This document shows, piece by piece, positions 9,164-17,786 of a stretch of 64,000 nucleotides of DNA. The notes under the pieces were generated by a model. It was not told the origin of the DNA. It saw only the letters and a program-made list of their open reading frames with translations, and ran no database searches. The DNA comes from Qipengyuania mesophila. Its GTDB lineage: Bacteria > Pseudomonadota > Alphaproteobacteria > Sphingomonadales > Sphingomonadaceae. The number at the start of each line of letters is the position of its first letter. Positions within the stretch are counted from its first letter, which is position 1. The DNA is taken from contig NZ_JAIGNU010000001.1 in the NCBI RefSeq assembly GCF_019711655.1, positions 124,001-188,000 on the forward strand. The letters run 5' to 3'. The position numbers and the translations under genes are program-made.

Positions 9164-9387
9164 TGGCCCGTCCGTTTTTCCGCCGCCGCAAGTCCTGCCC
9201 GTTCTCGGGCAAGAACGCCCCCAAGATCGACTACAAGGACGTCCGCCTCCTTCAGGGCTTCATGTCCGAACGTGGCAAGATCGTCCCCAGCCGCATCACC
9301 GCCGTCAGCGCCAAGAAGCAGCGTGAACTGGCCAAGGCCATCAAGCGCTCGCGTCACATCGGCCTGCTGCCGTACATCGTGAAGTAA
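9163..9387 (+). CDS. rpsR: 30S ribosomal protein S18
   Basis: A 74-residue S18 of normal length. The N-terminus is [15 protein letters not shown], followed by [15 protein letters not shown] and the basic [13 protein letters not shown] segment that all S18 proteins share. It pairs with S6 on the 30S platform, and the gene is translationally coupled to rpsF by a one-base overlap. A strong AAGGAG site for rplI follows 11 bp downstream. Confidence 0.98.
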   Translation: MARPFFRRRKSCPFSGKNAPKIDYKDVRLLQGFMSERGKIVPSRITAVSAKKQRELAKAIKRSRHIGLLPYIVK

Positions 9388-9398
9388 GGAGAAAATCC

Positions 9399-10025
9399 AT
9401 GGATATCATTCTCCTTCAGAGGATCGAAAAGCTCGGCTCGATCGGTGACGTGGTCACCGTGAAGGACGGTTATGCCCGCAACTTCCTGCTTCCGCAGAAG
9501 AAGGCCCTGCGCGCCAACGAAGCCAACAAGAAGGTCTTCGAAGCGAACCGCGACCGCCTGGAAAAGGAAAACGCGGAACGCCGCAGCGATGCCGAGAAGG
9601 CCGGCGAAAAGGTCCAGGGCGTCGAAATCGTCCTGATCCGCGCTTCGTCGAACACCGGCCAGCTCTATGGTTCGGTCAATGTCCGCGACATCGCCGCCTC
9701 GCTCGCCGAGAAGGGTCACGACATCGACAAGAAGCAGGTCATCATGGGTGACCCGATCAAGACGATCGGCATGCATGAAGTCCGCATCGACCTTCACCCC
9801 GAAGTCTCGGTCACGATCAAGGCCAACGTCGCCCGTTCGGACGACGAAGCCGAGCTCCAGAGCCAGGGCATCGATGTGATGGCGCAGATGTTCGAAGACG
9901 AACAGCGCGAGATCGAGGAACAGGCCGAAGCCAACCGCATCGACCCGACGCTCGAGCCCGGCGAAATTCCCGCCGACCTGCTCGAAGACGCGGCCGAAGC
10001 GAACGAAGAGACCGCCGAGGGCTGA
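9399..10025 (+). CDS. rplI: 50S ribosomal protein L9 with acidic C-terminal extension
   Basis: A 208-residue L9. The N-terminal 23S-binding domain ([26 protein letters not shown]) and the connecting helix are standard. E. coli L9 has 149 residues; here about 55 further residues follow, rich in Glu and Asp (for example [12 protein letters not shown] and the terminal EANEETAEG). Extended L9 is common among Sphingomonadales. The last gene of the rpsF-rpsR-rplI operon, it is followed by an intrinsic terminator. Confidence 0.97.
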   Translation: MDIILLQRIEKLGSIGDVVTVKDGYARNFLLPQKKALRANEANKKVFEANRDRLEKENAERRSDAEKAGEKVQGVEIVLIRASSNTGQLYGSVNVRDIAASLAEKGHDIDKKQVIMGDPIKTIGMHEVRIDLHPEVSVTIKANVARSDDEAELQSQGIDVMAQMFEDEQREIEEQAEANRIDPTLEPGEIPADLLEDAAEANEETAEG

Positions 10026-10048
10026 TCTTCGTACGGCAATGAACCATG

Positions 10049-10085
10049 AAAAGGGCGCGGCGGCTTCGGTCACCGCGCCCTTTTT
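10049..10085 (+). terminator. intrinsic terminator of the rpsF-rpsR-rplI operon
   Basis: GGGCGCGG (10053-10060) pairs with CCGCGCCC (10073-10080) around a 12-nt loop, and is followed at once by TTTTT. A-residues before the stem can pair with the T-tract, so the structure may also act in the other direction. It lies 27 bp after the rplI stop. Confidence 0.92.
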
Positions 10086-10159
10086 GTAAGAAGCGTCGGC
10101 GCATCCTATGTGGGGTGCCGACACAGTACCGAAAACAATAAGAGGCAGGAGAAACGCCC

Positions 10160-11599
10160 ATGGATTCGATCGACCAGACTCTCGACCGGCTCGAGAAAAT
10201 GTATGACGCTGCCGTCGAACGGCTGCGCGAGGATGTCATTGCCTTCGGCCGCGAGCGCACATTGCCCGCGCCCGAACGCCGCAGCGACGGCAGCTATGCC
10301 TATCCCGAACTGCGACTGCGCTTTCGCGGCGGCGACCAGCCCGAGGACCGCAACCGCGCCTTCGGCCGGCTCAACGCGCCGGGGCTCTATGCCACCACGG
10401 TCACGCGCCCCGCGCTGTTCCGCGACTATCTGCGCGAGCAGCTCGAACTGATCGAGGAGAATTACGAAGTCGAGATGGAAGTCGGCTCCTCGCGGCAGGA
10501 AATCCCCTTCCCCTATGTCCTCGACGGCGAGGCCGGGGCCGAGCTTGTCGGGGTCGATCCCAACCTCATCGCGCGGCACTTTCCCTCGACCGAGCTGGCC
10601 GATATCGGCGACGAACTGGCCGACGGCATCGTGCTCGAAAATGCCGAGGACCCGATCCCGCTGTCGCTGTTCGACGGGCTGCGCACCGATTTCAGCCTCG
10701 CGCGGCTGGCGCATTACACCGGCACCAGCACCGAGCACTTCCAGCGCTTCATCCTGTTCACCAACTACCACCGCTATGTCGACGAATTCGTCGACTGGGC
10801 GGGCGAACAGCTGGGCGCGAACGGCTATACCGCGCTCGCCGGTGCGGGCGGCCTGATGCTGACCGAGAAGACCGACAATGCCCGCGCGCAACTGTCGGAC
10901 ACAGCCTGGCGGCGGCACCAGATGCCCGCCTACCACCTCGTCGGCCCCAACCGCGAAGGGATCACGCTGGTCAATATCGGCGTCGGTCCGTCCAACGCCA
11001 AGACGATCTGCGACCACCTCGCCGTGCTGCGGCCCGAGGCGTGGCTGATGATCGGCCACTGCGGCGGCCTGCGCCCGAGCCAGAAGATCGGCGACTACGT
11101 GCTCGCGCACGCCTATCTGCGCGACGACCATGTGCTCGACCCGGTGCTCCCGCCCGAAATCCCCCTCCCCGCCATCGCCGAAGTGCAGCAGGCGCTCGCC
11201 GGTGCGGCCGAGGAAGTATCGGGCGAACACGGCGCGGACCTCAAGAAGCGCATGCGCACCGGCACCGTCGTCACCACCGACGACCGCAACTGGGAGCTGC
11301 GCTACACCAGCTCGGCGCATCGCATGAGCCTCAGCCGCGCGGTGGGCGTCGATATGGAAAGCGCCACCATCGCCGGCCAGGGCTATCGCTTCCGCGTCCC
11401 CTACGGCACGCTGCTGTGCGTTTCGGACAAGCCGCTCCACGGCGAGATCAAGCTGCCGGGCCAGGCCAATGCCTTCTACGAGGAAGCGATCGCCGCGCAC
11501 CTCCAGATCGGCGTGACCGCCTGCAAGCGGCTGCGCGAGGAAGGCCCGCGGCTCCACAGCCGCAAACTGCGCGCTTTCAACGAACCGCCGTTTAGGTAA
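10160..11599 (+). CDS. amn: AMP nucleosidase
   Basis: A 479-residue enzyme that hydrolyses AMP to adenine and ribose 5-phosphate, close to the 484 residues of E. coli Amn. An N-terminal Amn-specific domain (about 1-190) precedes a nucleoside-phosphorylase-type catalytic domain with GVGPSNAKT, the MIGHCGGLRPSQ turn, and VGVDMESATIAGQGY (glutamate contacting ribose). The end KLPGQANAFYEEA is family-specific. ATG has GCAGGAG upstream. It sits alone after the rplI terminator, probably with its own promoter in 10086-10159. It may regulate AMP level and recycle adenine. Confidence 0.95.
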   Translation: MDSIDQTLDRLEKMYDAAVERLREDVIAFGRERTLPAPERRSDGSYAYPELRLRFRGGDQPEDRNRAFGRLNAPGLYATTVTRPALFRDYLREQLELIEENYEVEMEVGSSRQEIPFPYVLDGEAGAELVGVDPNLIARHFPSTELADIGDELADGIVLENAEDPIPLSLFDGLRTDFSLARLAHYTGTSTEHFQRFILFTNYHRYVDEFVDWAGEQLGANGYTALAGAGGLMLTEKTDNARAQLSDTAWRRHQMPAYHLVGPNREGITLVNIGVGPSNAKTICDHLAVLRPEAWLMIGHCGGLRPSQKIGDYVLAHAYLRDDHVLDPVLPPEIPLPAIAEVQQALAGAAEEVSGEHGADLKKRMRTGTVVTTDDRNWELRYTSSAHRMSLSRAVGVDMESATIAGQGYRFRVPYGTLLCVSDKPLHGEIKLPGQANAFYEEAIAAHLQIGVTACKRLREEGPRLHSRKLRAFNEPPFR

Positions 11600-11600
11600 T

Positions 11601-11622
11601 CTCGCTCCCGCAAGGGAGAGAG
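11601..11622 (+). promoter_or_regulatory. hairpin overlapping the ribosome binding site of the SDR gene
   Basis: CTCCC (11605-11609), loop GCAA, GGGAG (11614-11618) forms a compact stem with a GNRA-type loop, and TCTC/GAGA bases flank it. The 3' arm is the GGGAG ribosome binding site for the ATG at 11625. The structure would hide that site unless it is opened by ribosomes finishing amn 2 nt upstream of the stem. Coupled translation is inference. Confidence 0.45.
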
Positions 11623-11624
11623 AC

Positions 11625-12395
11625 ATGACCGATATGCCCAACCGCTCGCGCTCGATCGCGGGGCGCATAGCCATCGTCACCGGGGCGGCGAGCGGTATGG
11701 GGCGGGCGACCGCCCTGCTGTTCGCGGCCGAGGGCGCGAGGGTGGCGGTGACCGATCTCGACCTGGTGGCCTGCGAGGAGGTGGCGCGCGAATGCGGGGG
11801 GGACGCCCGCGCTTATGCGCTCGACGTGGCGGATGGCGATACGATCGCGCGCGTCGTCGCGCAGATCGCCGCGGATTTCGGCGGGATCGACATCCTCGTC
11901 AACAATGCCGGCGTGTCGAGTTTCTGCGCGCTCGACGAGGATGCCTATGAGGAAATCTGGCACCGCGCGCTCGCGGTGATGCTCACCGCGCAGCAGCGCA
12001 TGGTGCGCGCCGCACTGCCGCATCTGCGCGAGAGCGACGCCGCGCGGATCGTCAATATCGCCAGCACCGAGGGACTGGGCGCGACGCCCGGCGACACGCC
12101 CTATGTCGCGGCCAAGACCGGCGTGACCGGGCTGACGCGCGGGCTTGCGGTCGATCTCGGACCCGAAGGCATTACCTGCAACTGCATCTGTCCCGGCCCG
12201 ATCCGTACCGCGATGACCGAGGCGGTGCCCGACGAGCACAAGGTGATCTTCGCCAAGCGCCGCACCGCGCTCAAGCGCTACGGCGACCCCGAGGAGGTGG
12301 CGCACATGACGCTGTCGCTGGTACTGCCCGCGGCGAGCTACATCACCGGAGCGGTGATCCCGGTCGACGGCGGACTCATGGCGCGGAATGCGTAG
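11625..12395 (+). CDS. SDR family oxidoreductase
   Basis: A 256-residue classical short-chain dehydrogenase. It has TGAASGMG (19-26), NNAG (93-96), and the catalytic Ser147, Tyr160 and Lys164 (YVAAK). Asp44/Asp46 after the second strand (VTDLDL) suggests preference for NAD(H). The end YITGAVIPVDGGLMA is typical of the 3-oxoacyl reductase-like or glucose dehydrogenase-like SDR group. The substrate cannot be told from sequence. It lies 25 bp after amn, within reach of the same transcript, and converges with the SIMPL gene across a 12-bp gap. Confidence 0.88.
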   Translation: MTDMPNRSRSIAGRIAIVTGAASGMGRATALLFAAEGARVAVTDLDLVACEEVARECGGDARAYALDVADGDTIARVVAQIAADFGGIDILVNNAGVSSFCALDEDAYEEIWHRALAVMLTAQQRMVRAALPHLRESDAARIVNIASTEGLGATPGDTPYVAAKTGVTGLTRGLAVDLGPEGITCNCICPGPIRTAMTEAVPDEHKVIFAKRRTALKRYGDPEEVAHMTLSLVLPAASYITGAVIPVDGGLMARNA

Positions 12396-12407
12396 GTGCC
12401 GCAACTC

Positions 12408-13136
12408 CTAAAGTGGTACGAGAGCGTACTCCACCGAGTATTTGGCCTCGACTTCAATCAGGCCCGGCTCGATCGGAACGGCCGATCTCGCCATCCGACT
12501 TCCAGTAACGACAATATATCTACCCCCACCCGTAAAACTCACCTTGCTATCTGAAACCAGCAAAGTGCGGGCAATTCTCATTCCCAACGCTTCGGCTGTC
12601 GCCTCCGCTTGGTCACGCGCCTCTTCCAAGGCTTTGCGCTCTGCTTGGCGTGTCGCACGCAGTTTCGATCGTTCGGTAAGGCCGAAATCGGGTGTGTCTG
12701 CGGTATTTCCACCTGCCTCGAACAAAACTGTGATGAGATCACCTAGATTTTCGAGATCGGAAGTTGTGATAGTTAGCGTATTCGTCGCGCGCCAACCGAT
12801 TATGCGATCGACTTCTTCGTCCTCAGCATACTCAGGCTCTACCGAAAGGTCGTTCGTTTGCACGTCCTTACCCGCAATCCCAGCTGCTCGGATAGCTTCT
12901 ACCAGACTACCGGATTTCCGATTGTTTTCGGACAGAGCATCCAAGGCTGTCGCACCGGTCGTGCTCACACCGACGGAAATCTTGGCCATCTCCGGCGCGA
13001 CACTCAATGTGCCTTCGCCGCTCACACGCAGGATCGTTTCGTTGGCTGAAACGACCGGAGCTGGATCCGCGGACTGAGCGAACGAAGGTGACGCAAGCAA
13101 TGTGAGAGCAAGCGCTGCAATGATTTTCCCGCGCAT
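12408..13136 (-). CDS. SIMPL domain-containing protein (DUF541), exported
   Basis: A 242-residue protein with a signal peptide ([20 protein letters not shown], cut near Ala20/Gln21) and one SIMPL (DUF541) domain beginning at ILRVSGEGTLSVAPEMAKISVGV. It should act in the periplasm or outer envelope; the family's biochemical role is not defined. It is the last gene of the rimB-rimK operon, its ATG overlapping the rimK stop by one base. Base composition is unusual: 12481-12600 counts to about 52% GC against well over 60% in its neighbours. That suggests a more recent arrival or relaxed selection. Confidence 0.87.
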   Translation of the reverse strand: MRGKIIAALALTLLASPSFAQSADPAPVVSANETILRVSGEGTLSVAPEMAKISVGVSTTGATALDALSENNRKSGSLVEAIRAAGIAGKDVQTNDLSVEPEYAEDEEVDRIIGWRATNTLTITTSDLENLGDLITVLFEAGGNTADTPDFGLTERSKLRATRQAERKALEEARDQAEATAEALGMRIARTLLVSDSKVSFTGGGRYIVVTGSRMARSAVPIEPGLIEVEAKYSVEYALVPL

Positions 13137-14041
13137 CAGCCCTTTCCCTTGGTCTTGGTCTTGCCGTCGCGCGCGTTCTTTTCGATGTAGTCGATGATCA
13201 TCCCGGCGATATCCTTGCCGGTGGCGTTCTCGATACCTTCGAGACCGGGCGAGGAATTGACCTCCATGATCACCGGGCCGTGATTGCTGCGCAGCATGTC
13301 GACGCCGCAGACGTTGAGGCCCATGCGCTTGGCCGCGCGCACCGCGGTGCTGCGTTCCTCTGGCGTGATCTTGATCAGCTGCGCGCTGCCGCCGCGGTGG
13401 AGGTTGCTGCGGAAATCATCGGGCGCACCGGTGCGCTTCATCGCCGCGACGACCTTGCCGCCGACCACCAGCGCGCGGATGTCGGTGCCGCCGGCTTCCT
13501 TGATGAATTCCTGCACCAGGATGTTGACGTTGGCGCCGCGGAAGGCCTCGATCACCGACTTGGCGCTGCTCATCGTCTCCGCGAGCACAACGCCGATGCC
13601 CTGCGTGCCTTCGAGCAGCTTGATCACCACCGGCGGCCCCTTGACCGCCTTGATGATCTCCTCGGCCTGCTTGGGATCGTTGGCATAGGCGGTCAGCGGT
13701 AGGCCGAGCCCGTGCTTGGCGAGGATCTGCATGCTCCTGAGCTTGTCGCGGCTGCGGCCGATGGCGACGCTTTCGTTCAATGGCCAGCAGCCGCGCATTT
13801 CGAACTGGCGCAGGATCGCGAGGCCGTAATTGGTGATCGAAGCGCCGATACGCGGGATCACCGCGTCATATCCGACGCAGGGCTCGCCATTGTAGTAGAC
13901 CTCGGGTCGATGGCTCGCGATGTGGACCGTGCAGCGCGTCGTGTTGAGAATGTCGAAATGGTGCCCGCGCGCTTCCGCCGCCTCCTTAAGGCGTTGGTGC
14001 GAATAGAGATTGGCGTTGCGCGCCAGCATCGCGATTTTCAT
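13136..14041 (-). CDS. rimK: RimK family ATP-grasp ligase (ribosomal protein S6 glutamate ligase)
   Basis: A 301-residue ATP-grasp ligase, same length as E. coli RimK. An N-terminal [18 protein letters not shown] domain leads to the ATP-grasp fold with [25 protein letters not shown] and the metal-binding [14 protein letters not shown]. RimK adds glutamate residues to the C-terminus of ribosomal protein S6 in E. coli and makes poly-glutamate. The start overlaps the upstream aspartic-peptidase gene by 4 nt (ATGA). The C-terminal KTKTKGKG tail is basic. The substrate here is uncertain because the S6 of this genome lacks an acidic tail. Confidence 0.93.
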   Translation of the reverse strand: MKIAMLARNANLYSHQRLKEAAEARGHHFDILNTTRCTVHIASHRPEVYYNGEPCVGYDAVIPRIGASITNYGLAILRQFEMRGCWPLNESVAIGRSRDKLRSMQILAKHGLGLPLTAYANDPKQAEEIIKAVKGPPVVIKLLEGTQGIGVVLAETMSSAKSVIEAFRGANVNILVQEFIKEAGGTDIRALVVGGKVVAAMKRTGAPDDFRSNLHRGGSAQLIKITPEERSTAVRAAKRMGLNVCGVDMLRSNHGPVIMEVNSSPGLEGIENATGKDIAGMIIDYIEKNARDGKTKTKGKG

Positions 14042-14502
14042 GATGTGTGACCTTTTTCAACGTCGCGTCCCGGGCTCTGGAGCCAGGAATGACCCGAGTC
14101 GACGACGAACCGGCGCCTTAGCGCAGATCGCCCGATCAGCATCGGGAATTTCATGTCGCTCCGGTCGGCCAGGCTGACCTCGGCGCGAAATGTGACATTG
14201 CCGATACGCAGCGGCGTCTTGACGATCATCCGGCACTGGGTCTCGCCGTTCGAACTGGTTATCCCGCGCCAGTCGATATGCACCGCCTCGCACACCTGGC
14301 GCACGTGCTGGCGTTCGAAATCGACCGCAAAGCGGACATAGCGTTCGCCATCGCGTTCGAACTGCTCGAGGATCGTCGCATGGAGCGAGGAGGTGCGTGC
14401 CCCCGTATCGATCTTGGCCGGCAGCGCATGCAGGCCGAGATCGGGAAGGTGAACCAGCTCGCGCCAGCCCACGACCTCCAGCTTGGTCTTCTTTTCTCCC
14501 AT
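14038..14502 (-). CDS. rimB: retropepsin-like aspartic peptidase, RimB-type (PF05618)
   Basis: A 154-residue protein of the family long called ATP-dependent zinc protease, now regarded as retropepsin-like. The active-site motif is [13 protein letters not shown] with Asp32-Thr33-Gly34, and the C-terminal half has the [15 protein letters not shown] segment. In Pseudomonas the homologue RimB acts with RimK on modified ribosomal protein S6, and the pairing here by a 4-nt ATGA overlap supports the same role. It is small and has no signal peptide, so it is expected in the cytoplasm as a dimer. It heads the rimB-rimK-SIMPL operon. Confidence 0.85.
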   Translation of the reverse strand: MGEKKTKLEVVGWRELVHLPDLGLHALPAKIDTGARTSSLHATILEQFERDGERYVRFAVDFERQHVRQVCEAVHIDWRGITSSNGETQCRMIVKTPLRIGNVTFRAEVSLADRSDMKFPMLIGRSALRRRFVVDSGHSWLQSPGRDVEKGHTS

Positions 14503-14543
14503 GATGCAAGCTGTTAGCGGCTCGGCACCCGGGTTGGCAATGC

Positions 14544-14569
14544 GGGGCGGCGGCCGATGCCACCGCCCC
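14544..14569 (-). terminator. GC-rich hairpin after the M2 peptidase gene
   Basis: GGGGCGG (14544-14550) and CCGCCCC (14563-14569) can form a 7-bp stem 12 bp downstream of the M2 peptidase stop. There is no clear T-tract on the minus strand, so this may be a weak terminator or an mRNA-end hairpin rather than a full intrinsic terminator. Confidence 0.4.
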
Positions 14570-14580
14570 GGCCATGCCGC

Positions 14581-16440
14581 TTACCAGCCCTGCGGCTGGC
14601 CCTTGTTCTGCTCGTCGAGCCAGGCCTTGAGCGGAGCGAAATATTCAACCATCGCCTTGCCGCTCATCTGACGCTCACCGGTGAAGGCTTCCAGCGCGTC
14701 GGGCCAGGGCTTGCTGGCCCCCATTTCGAGCATGGCGTTGAGCTTCTTGCCTACCTCCTCGTTGCCGTAGAACGAACAGCGGTGCAGCGGGCCCTCCCAG
14801 CCGGCCTGGTCGCAGGCAGCCTTGAAGAACTGGAACTGCAGAATCCGCGCGAGGAAATAGCGGGTGTAGGGCACGTTGCCCGGGATGTGGTACTTGGCAC
14901 CCGCGTCGAAGCCGGTCTCGTCGCGCGCGACCGGCGGAACGATGCCCTGGTACTGCAGGCGTAGGTCGTTCCATCCCTGGTTGAGCTCGTCCGCCGGGAT
15001 CGAACCGTCGAACAGACCCCAGCGATAGCGATCGACCATCAGGCCGAAGGGCAGGAAGGCGACCTTGTCCATCGCCTGGCGCAGCAGCAGGCCGATGTCC
15101 TTGTCGGCGCTCGGCACGTCCTTCTTCTCGAGCATGTCGATCTGGACGAGATATTCGGGCGTGATCGACAGTGCCACCATGTCGCCGATGGCTTCGTGGA
15201 AGCCGTCGTTGGCGCCGTTCAGATGCAGGTAGTCCTGCGTGTTGTAGGCGCGCTGGTAGTAGTTGTGGCCCAGCTCGTGGTGGATGGTGATGAAGTCGTC
15301 CGCATTCTTCTTGATGCACATCTTGATGCGCAGATCGTCGACATTGTCGACGTCCCAAGCGCTGGCGTGGCACACCACTTCCCGGTCGGCAGGCTTGGTG
15401 AACTGGCTCCGTTCCCAGAAGGTACCCGGCAGCGGCTCGAAACCGAGCGAGGAGAAGAACTGCTCGCCCGTCTTGACCATCTGGATCTCGTCGAGCCCTT
15501 TCTTCTCGATGAGATCGGTCAGGTCATAGCCGATGTCGCCGGCGCCGGCGGGAGCCACCAGCGGATAGATATTGCCCCATTCCTGAGCCCACATGTTGCC
15601 CAGCAGGTCGGCGCGGATCGGCCCGGTGGCAGGCTGAACCTCGGCACCGTATTTTTCGTTAAGTTTCGAACGGACATAGGTGTGCAGCGCCATGTAGAGC
15701 GGCTTCACTTCCTGCCACATGCGCTCGGTCTCTGCGGCGAAGGCATCGGGGTCCATGTCGTAGTTCGAACGCCACATGGCGCCCAGATCGGCGAAGCCCA
15801 GCTCCTTCGAACCGTCGTTGGCGATGGCGATCATGCGCAGGTAGTCGTCACGCATCGGCGCGCCGACATTGTCGTGCCAGCTGGTCCACATCTCGGCCAG
15901 CTCTGCAGGCGTGCGATCGAGATTGCCCATTTCGGCCTCGATGTCGCTACCGCTGATCTCCTTGCCGTTCAGGGTGCCCTTGCCCTTGCCGTACTGGCTG
16001 TTGAGGCTGGTCGCGATCTCGTTGAGTTCGGTCGCCGCACCGTCGCGCACCGGGGCGGGCATGACGATGCCGTTGCGCAGGATGTCGAGCTTGCGTGCGA
16101 CTTCGGGGTCGAGCCCCTTCACCTGCGCATATTTCGCCGCCTCATTGGCGTAGCGGACCGACATCTCGGTCGCTTCGGCCCCGTATTTCGCGGCCAGCGC
16201 GTCGGTGTCATCGGTGATATAGGTCGCGTTGACCCACGAGATACGGGCGTATTCGACGCCGAAATCGCCCATTTCCTTCTCGACCATCGCGACCCAGTCG
16301 GCCGCGCCCTGCGGGGTCAGCGGATGTGCCATCGCGTCATGGTCCATCTGGGCGTGGTCCATGCCTTCGTGATGGTTGGCGAGCGCCGGTGTGGCGAGCG
16401 AGATGGCGAGCGCGGAAAGCGCGACGGAAGCGAGTTTCAT
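14581..16440 (-). CDS. M2 family metallopeptidase (ACE-like peptidyl-dipeptidase), exported
   Basis: A 619-residue zinc peptidase related to angiotensin-converting enzyme, which removes dipeptides from peptide C-termini. The zinc motif HELGH is at 388-392 in ITIHHELGHNYYQ, and the third ligand is probably Glu416 in GFHEAIGDMVALS. A signal peptide (MKLASVALSALAISLATPALA) sends it to the periplasm. Directly after it comes a His/Met-rich stretch (about 23-40) with HH, MDH, MDH and MAH, which looks like a metal-binding segment. Length is normal for bacterial M2 enzymes. It is a single gene with the possible hairpin after it. Confidence 0.94.
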   Translation of the reverse strand: MKLASVALSALAISLATPALANHHEGMDHAQMDHDAMAHPLTPQGAADWVAMVEKEMGDFGVEYARISWVNATYITDDTDALAAKYGAEATEMSVRYANEAAKYAQVKGLDPEVARKLDILRNGIVMPAPVRDGAATELNEIATSLNSQYGKGKGTLNGKEISGSDIEAEMGNLDRTPAELAEMWTSWHDNVGAPMRDDYLRMIAIANDGSKELGFADLGAMWRSNYDMDPDAFAAETERMWQEVKPLYMALHTYVRSKLNEKYGAEVQPATGPIRADLLGNMWAQEWGNIYPLVAPAGAGDIGYDLTDLIEKKGLDEIQMVKTGEQFFSSLGFEPLPGTFWERSQFTKPADREVVCHASAWDVDNVDDLRIKMCIKKNADDFITIHHELGHNYYQRAYNTQDYLHLNGANDGFHEAIGDMVALSITPEYLVQIDMLEKKDVPSADKDIGLLLRQAMDKVAFLPFGLMVDRYRWGLFDGSIPADELNQGWNDLRLQYQGIVPPVARDETGFDAGAKYHIPGNVPYTRYFLARILQFQFFKAACDQAGWEGPLHRCSFYGNEEVGKKLNAMLEMGASKPWPDALEAFTGERQMSGKAMVEYFAPLKAWLDEQNKGQPQGW

Positions 16441-16509
16441 GATTGTCCTCTCAGGAGTGAATTCTGCGATGTGGTTTCACGTGCTACCGGATTGCACCTG
16501 CAGCGTCGC

Positions 16510-17034
16510 TTAATCAAGCGTTCGTCCGCCCACGCGACCGATCGCGAGCGCCGCCAGCACGCCGAAGAAACTCGCCAGCCAGGCAACGGATTTGATCGGG
16601 CGCACTGCTGCCGCGGTCGCGGCCATCGCGTCCGACCCGCGCTCGCGCAGCAATTGAACCAATTGTAGCAGTGTTTCGGTGTAGTCGCAGAGCACGAAGA
16701 CCACCGCCGAGGCCGCGATAAGGACGCCCAAAAGCCCCAAAGCGCCGGGCATCGCCATGAAACTGCGCCCGGCGCGCCAGCTGCCCCAGCCGTAGATCCC
16801 GATGAACACGAGGTCGCCGAGCATGGCGACGATCGCCAGGTTCCGGACCCCGCCCGCGCGCCATTGCGTCTGGATTTCATCGACCCGCGCGGCGCTTCCC
16901 GCCGCCTGGTGCTCGCCGATACCCCAGGTCACGCCGTCGCCGAAGACAGTGATGGAGACGCTCAACGCGATCACTATGCCGAAGGCGGCAAGGCCCCACA
17001 GCCACCAGCGGAGATCGGGCTTCGGACCGGTCAT
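16510..17034 (-). CDS. four-helix membrane protein of unknown function
   Basis: A 174-residue protein with about four hydrophobic spans: WWLWGLAAFGIVIALSV near the start, AIVAMLGDLVFIGIYGW, LGLLGVLIAASAVVFVLC and VAWLASFFGVLAALAIG. I do not recognise a family. The loop between spans 1 and 2 is likely periplasmic (AAGSAARVDEIQTQWRAGG). It is the last gene of the five-gene operon that begins at 19322; its ATG overlaps the hydrolase stop by 4 nt. Confidence 0.8.
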   Translation of the reverse strand: MTGPKPDLRWWLWGLAAFGIVIALSVSITVFGDGVTWGIGEHQAAGSAARVDEIQTQWRAGGVRNLAIVAMLGDLVFIGIYGWGSWRAGRSFMAMPGALGLLGVLIAASAVVFVLCDYTETLLQLVQLLRERGSDAMAATAAAVRPIKSVAWLASFFGVLAALAIGRVGGRTLD

Positions 17035-17786
17035 TGTTGCCCTGCCAGCCAGTCGGCGATCGCCTGCCCCAGATCGGGCTTGGTCACGCTGCTCATATGC
17101 GTGCCCGGAACCTCGACGAAGGTAGCATCGGGCAGCATTTCGGCGAGTTCCTCTGCCGAGCCATTGTCGCGGTCCTCGTCGCCGCAGACCACCAGCGTCG
17201 GCATGGCGATATTGTCGAGCAGCGCGAGGTCGAGATCGGGCATGGTGTCGAGCAGCAAGCGTGCCGCCACGCGATCGACGCCCTGCGACTTGAGGAATTG
17301 CATCGAGAAATAGTCGGGATCGCCCCGGGGGATTTCGTCGAACTTGTCGATCACGCGGCGGAACTTGGCCGCCCGGCGATGCCACTCGCCAAGCCCCGCC
17401 GTACCCATGCCGCCAATCACCAATCGCGCAGGTTCGAGCACGCCATGCGCCACCGCATGCAGCGAGGTGCGCGCACCGAGCGAGAAACCGCCGAGATCGT
17501 AATCCGCAAGGCCAAGATGATCGACCAGCGCCGCGACGTCGCGCACCAGCACGTTCGAGGGATATTTCTCCGGATCGTGCGGTGCCGCGCTCTCCCCGTG
17601 GACGCGGAAATCGAGCATGATCACTTCGAAGCCTTGCGCCGCGATCGTCTCGTGGTGCCCCCACTTGATCCAGTTCATCGCGGCGCTCGAGAACAGGCCG
17701 TGGAGCAGGAGGAAGGGCCGTCCTTCGCCATGCCGGTGGACCGCCAGCCGCGTGCCGTCGAAGCTCTCGAAAAACTCTGTCCTCAC
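17031..17786 (-). CDS. alpha/beta hydrolase
   Basis: A 251-residue alpha/beta-hydrolase. The oxyanion strand is LLLHGLFSS (27-35), the nucleophile elbow GFSLG with Ser102, an acid in CGDEDRD (203-205), and the histidine in PGTHMS (His230). Family members are esterases, lipases or C-C hydrolases; the substrate is open. The start is GTG at 17786: it has GAGGTG 5 nt upstream and gives a GTGA overlap with the GFA gene before it, while the longer ATG frame to 17912 reads through that gene. Fourth gene of the operon. Confidence 0.88.
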   Translation of the reverse strand: MRTEFFESFDGTRLAVHRHGEGRPFLLLHGLFSSAAMNWIKWGHHETIAAQGFEVIMLDFRVHGESAAPHDPEKYPSNVLVRDVAALVDHLGLADYDLGGFSLGARTSLHAVAHGVLEPARLVIGGMGTAGLGEWHRRAAKFRRVIDKFDEIPRGDPDYFSMQFLKSQGVDRVAARLLLDTMPDLDLALLDNIAMPTLVVCGDEDRDNGSAEELAEMLPDATFVEVPGTHMSSVTKPDLGQAIADWLAGQQ

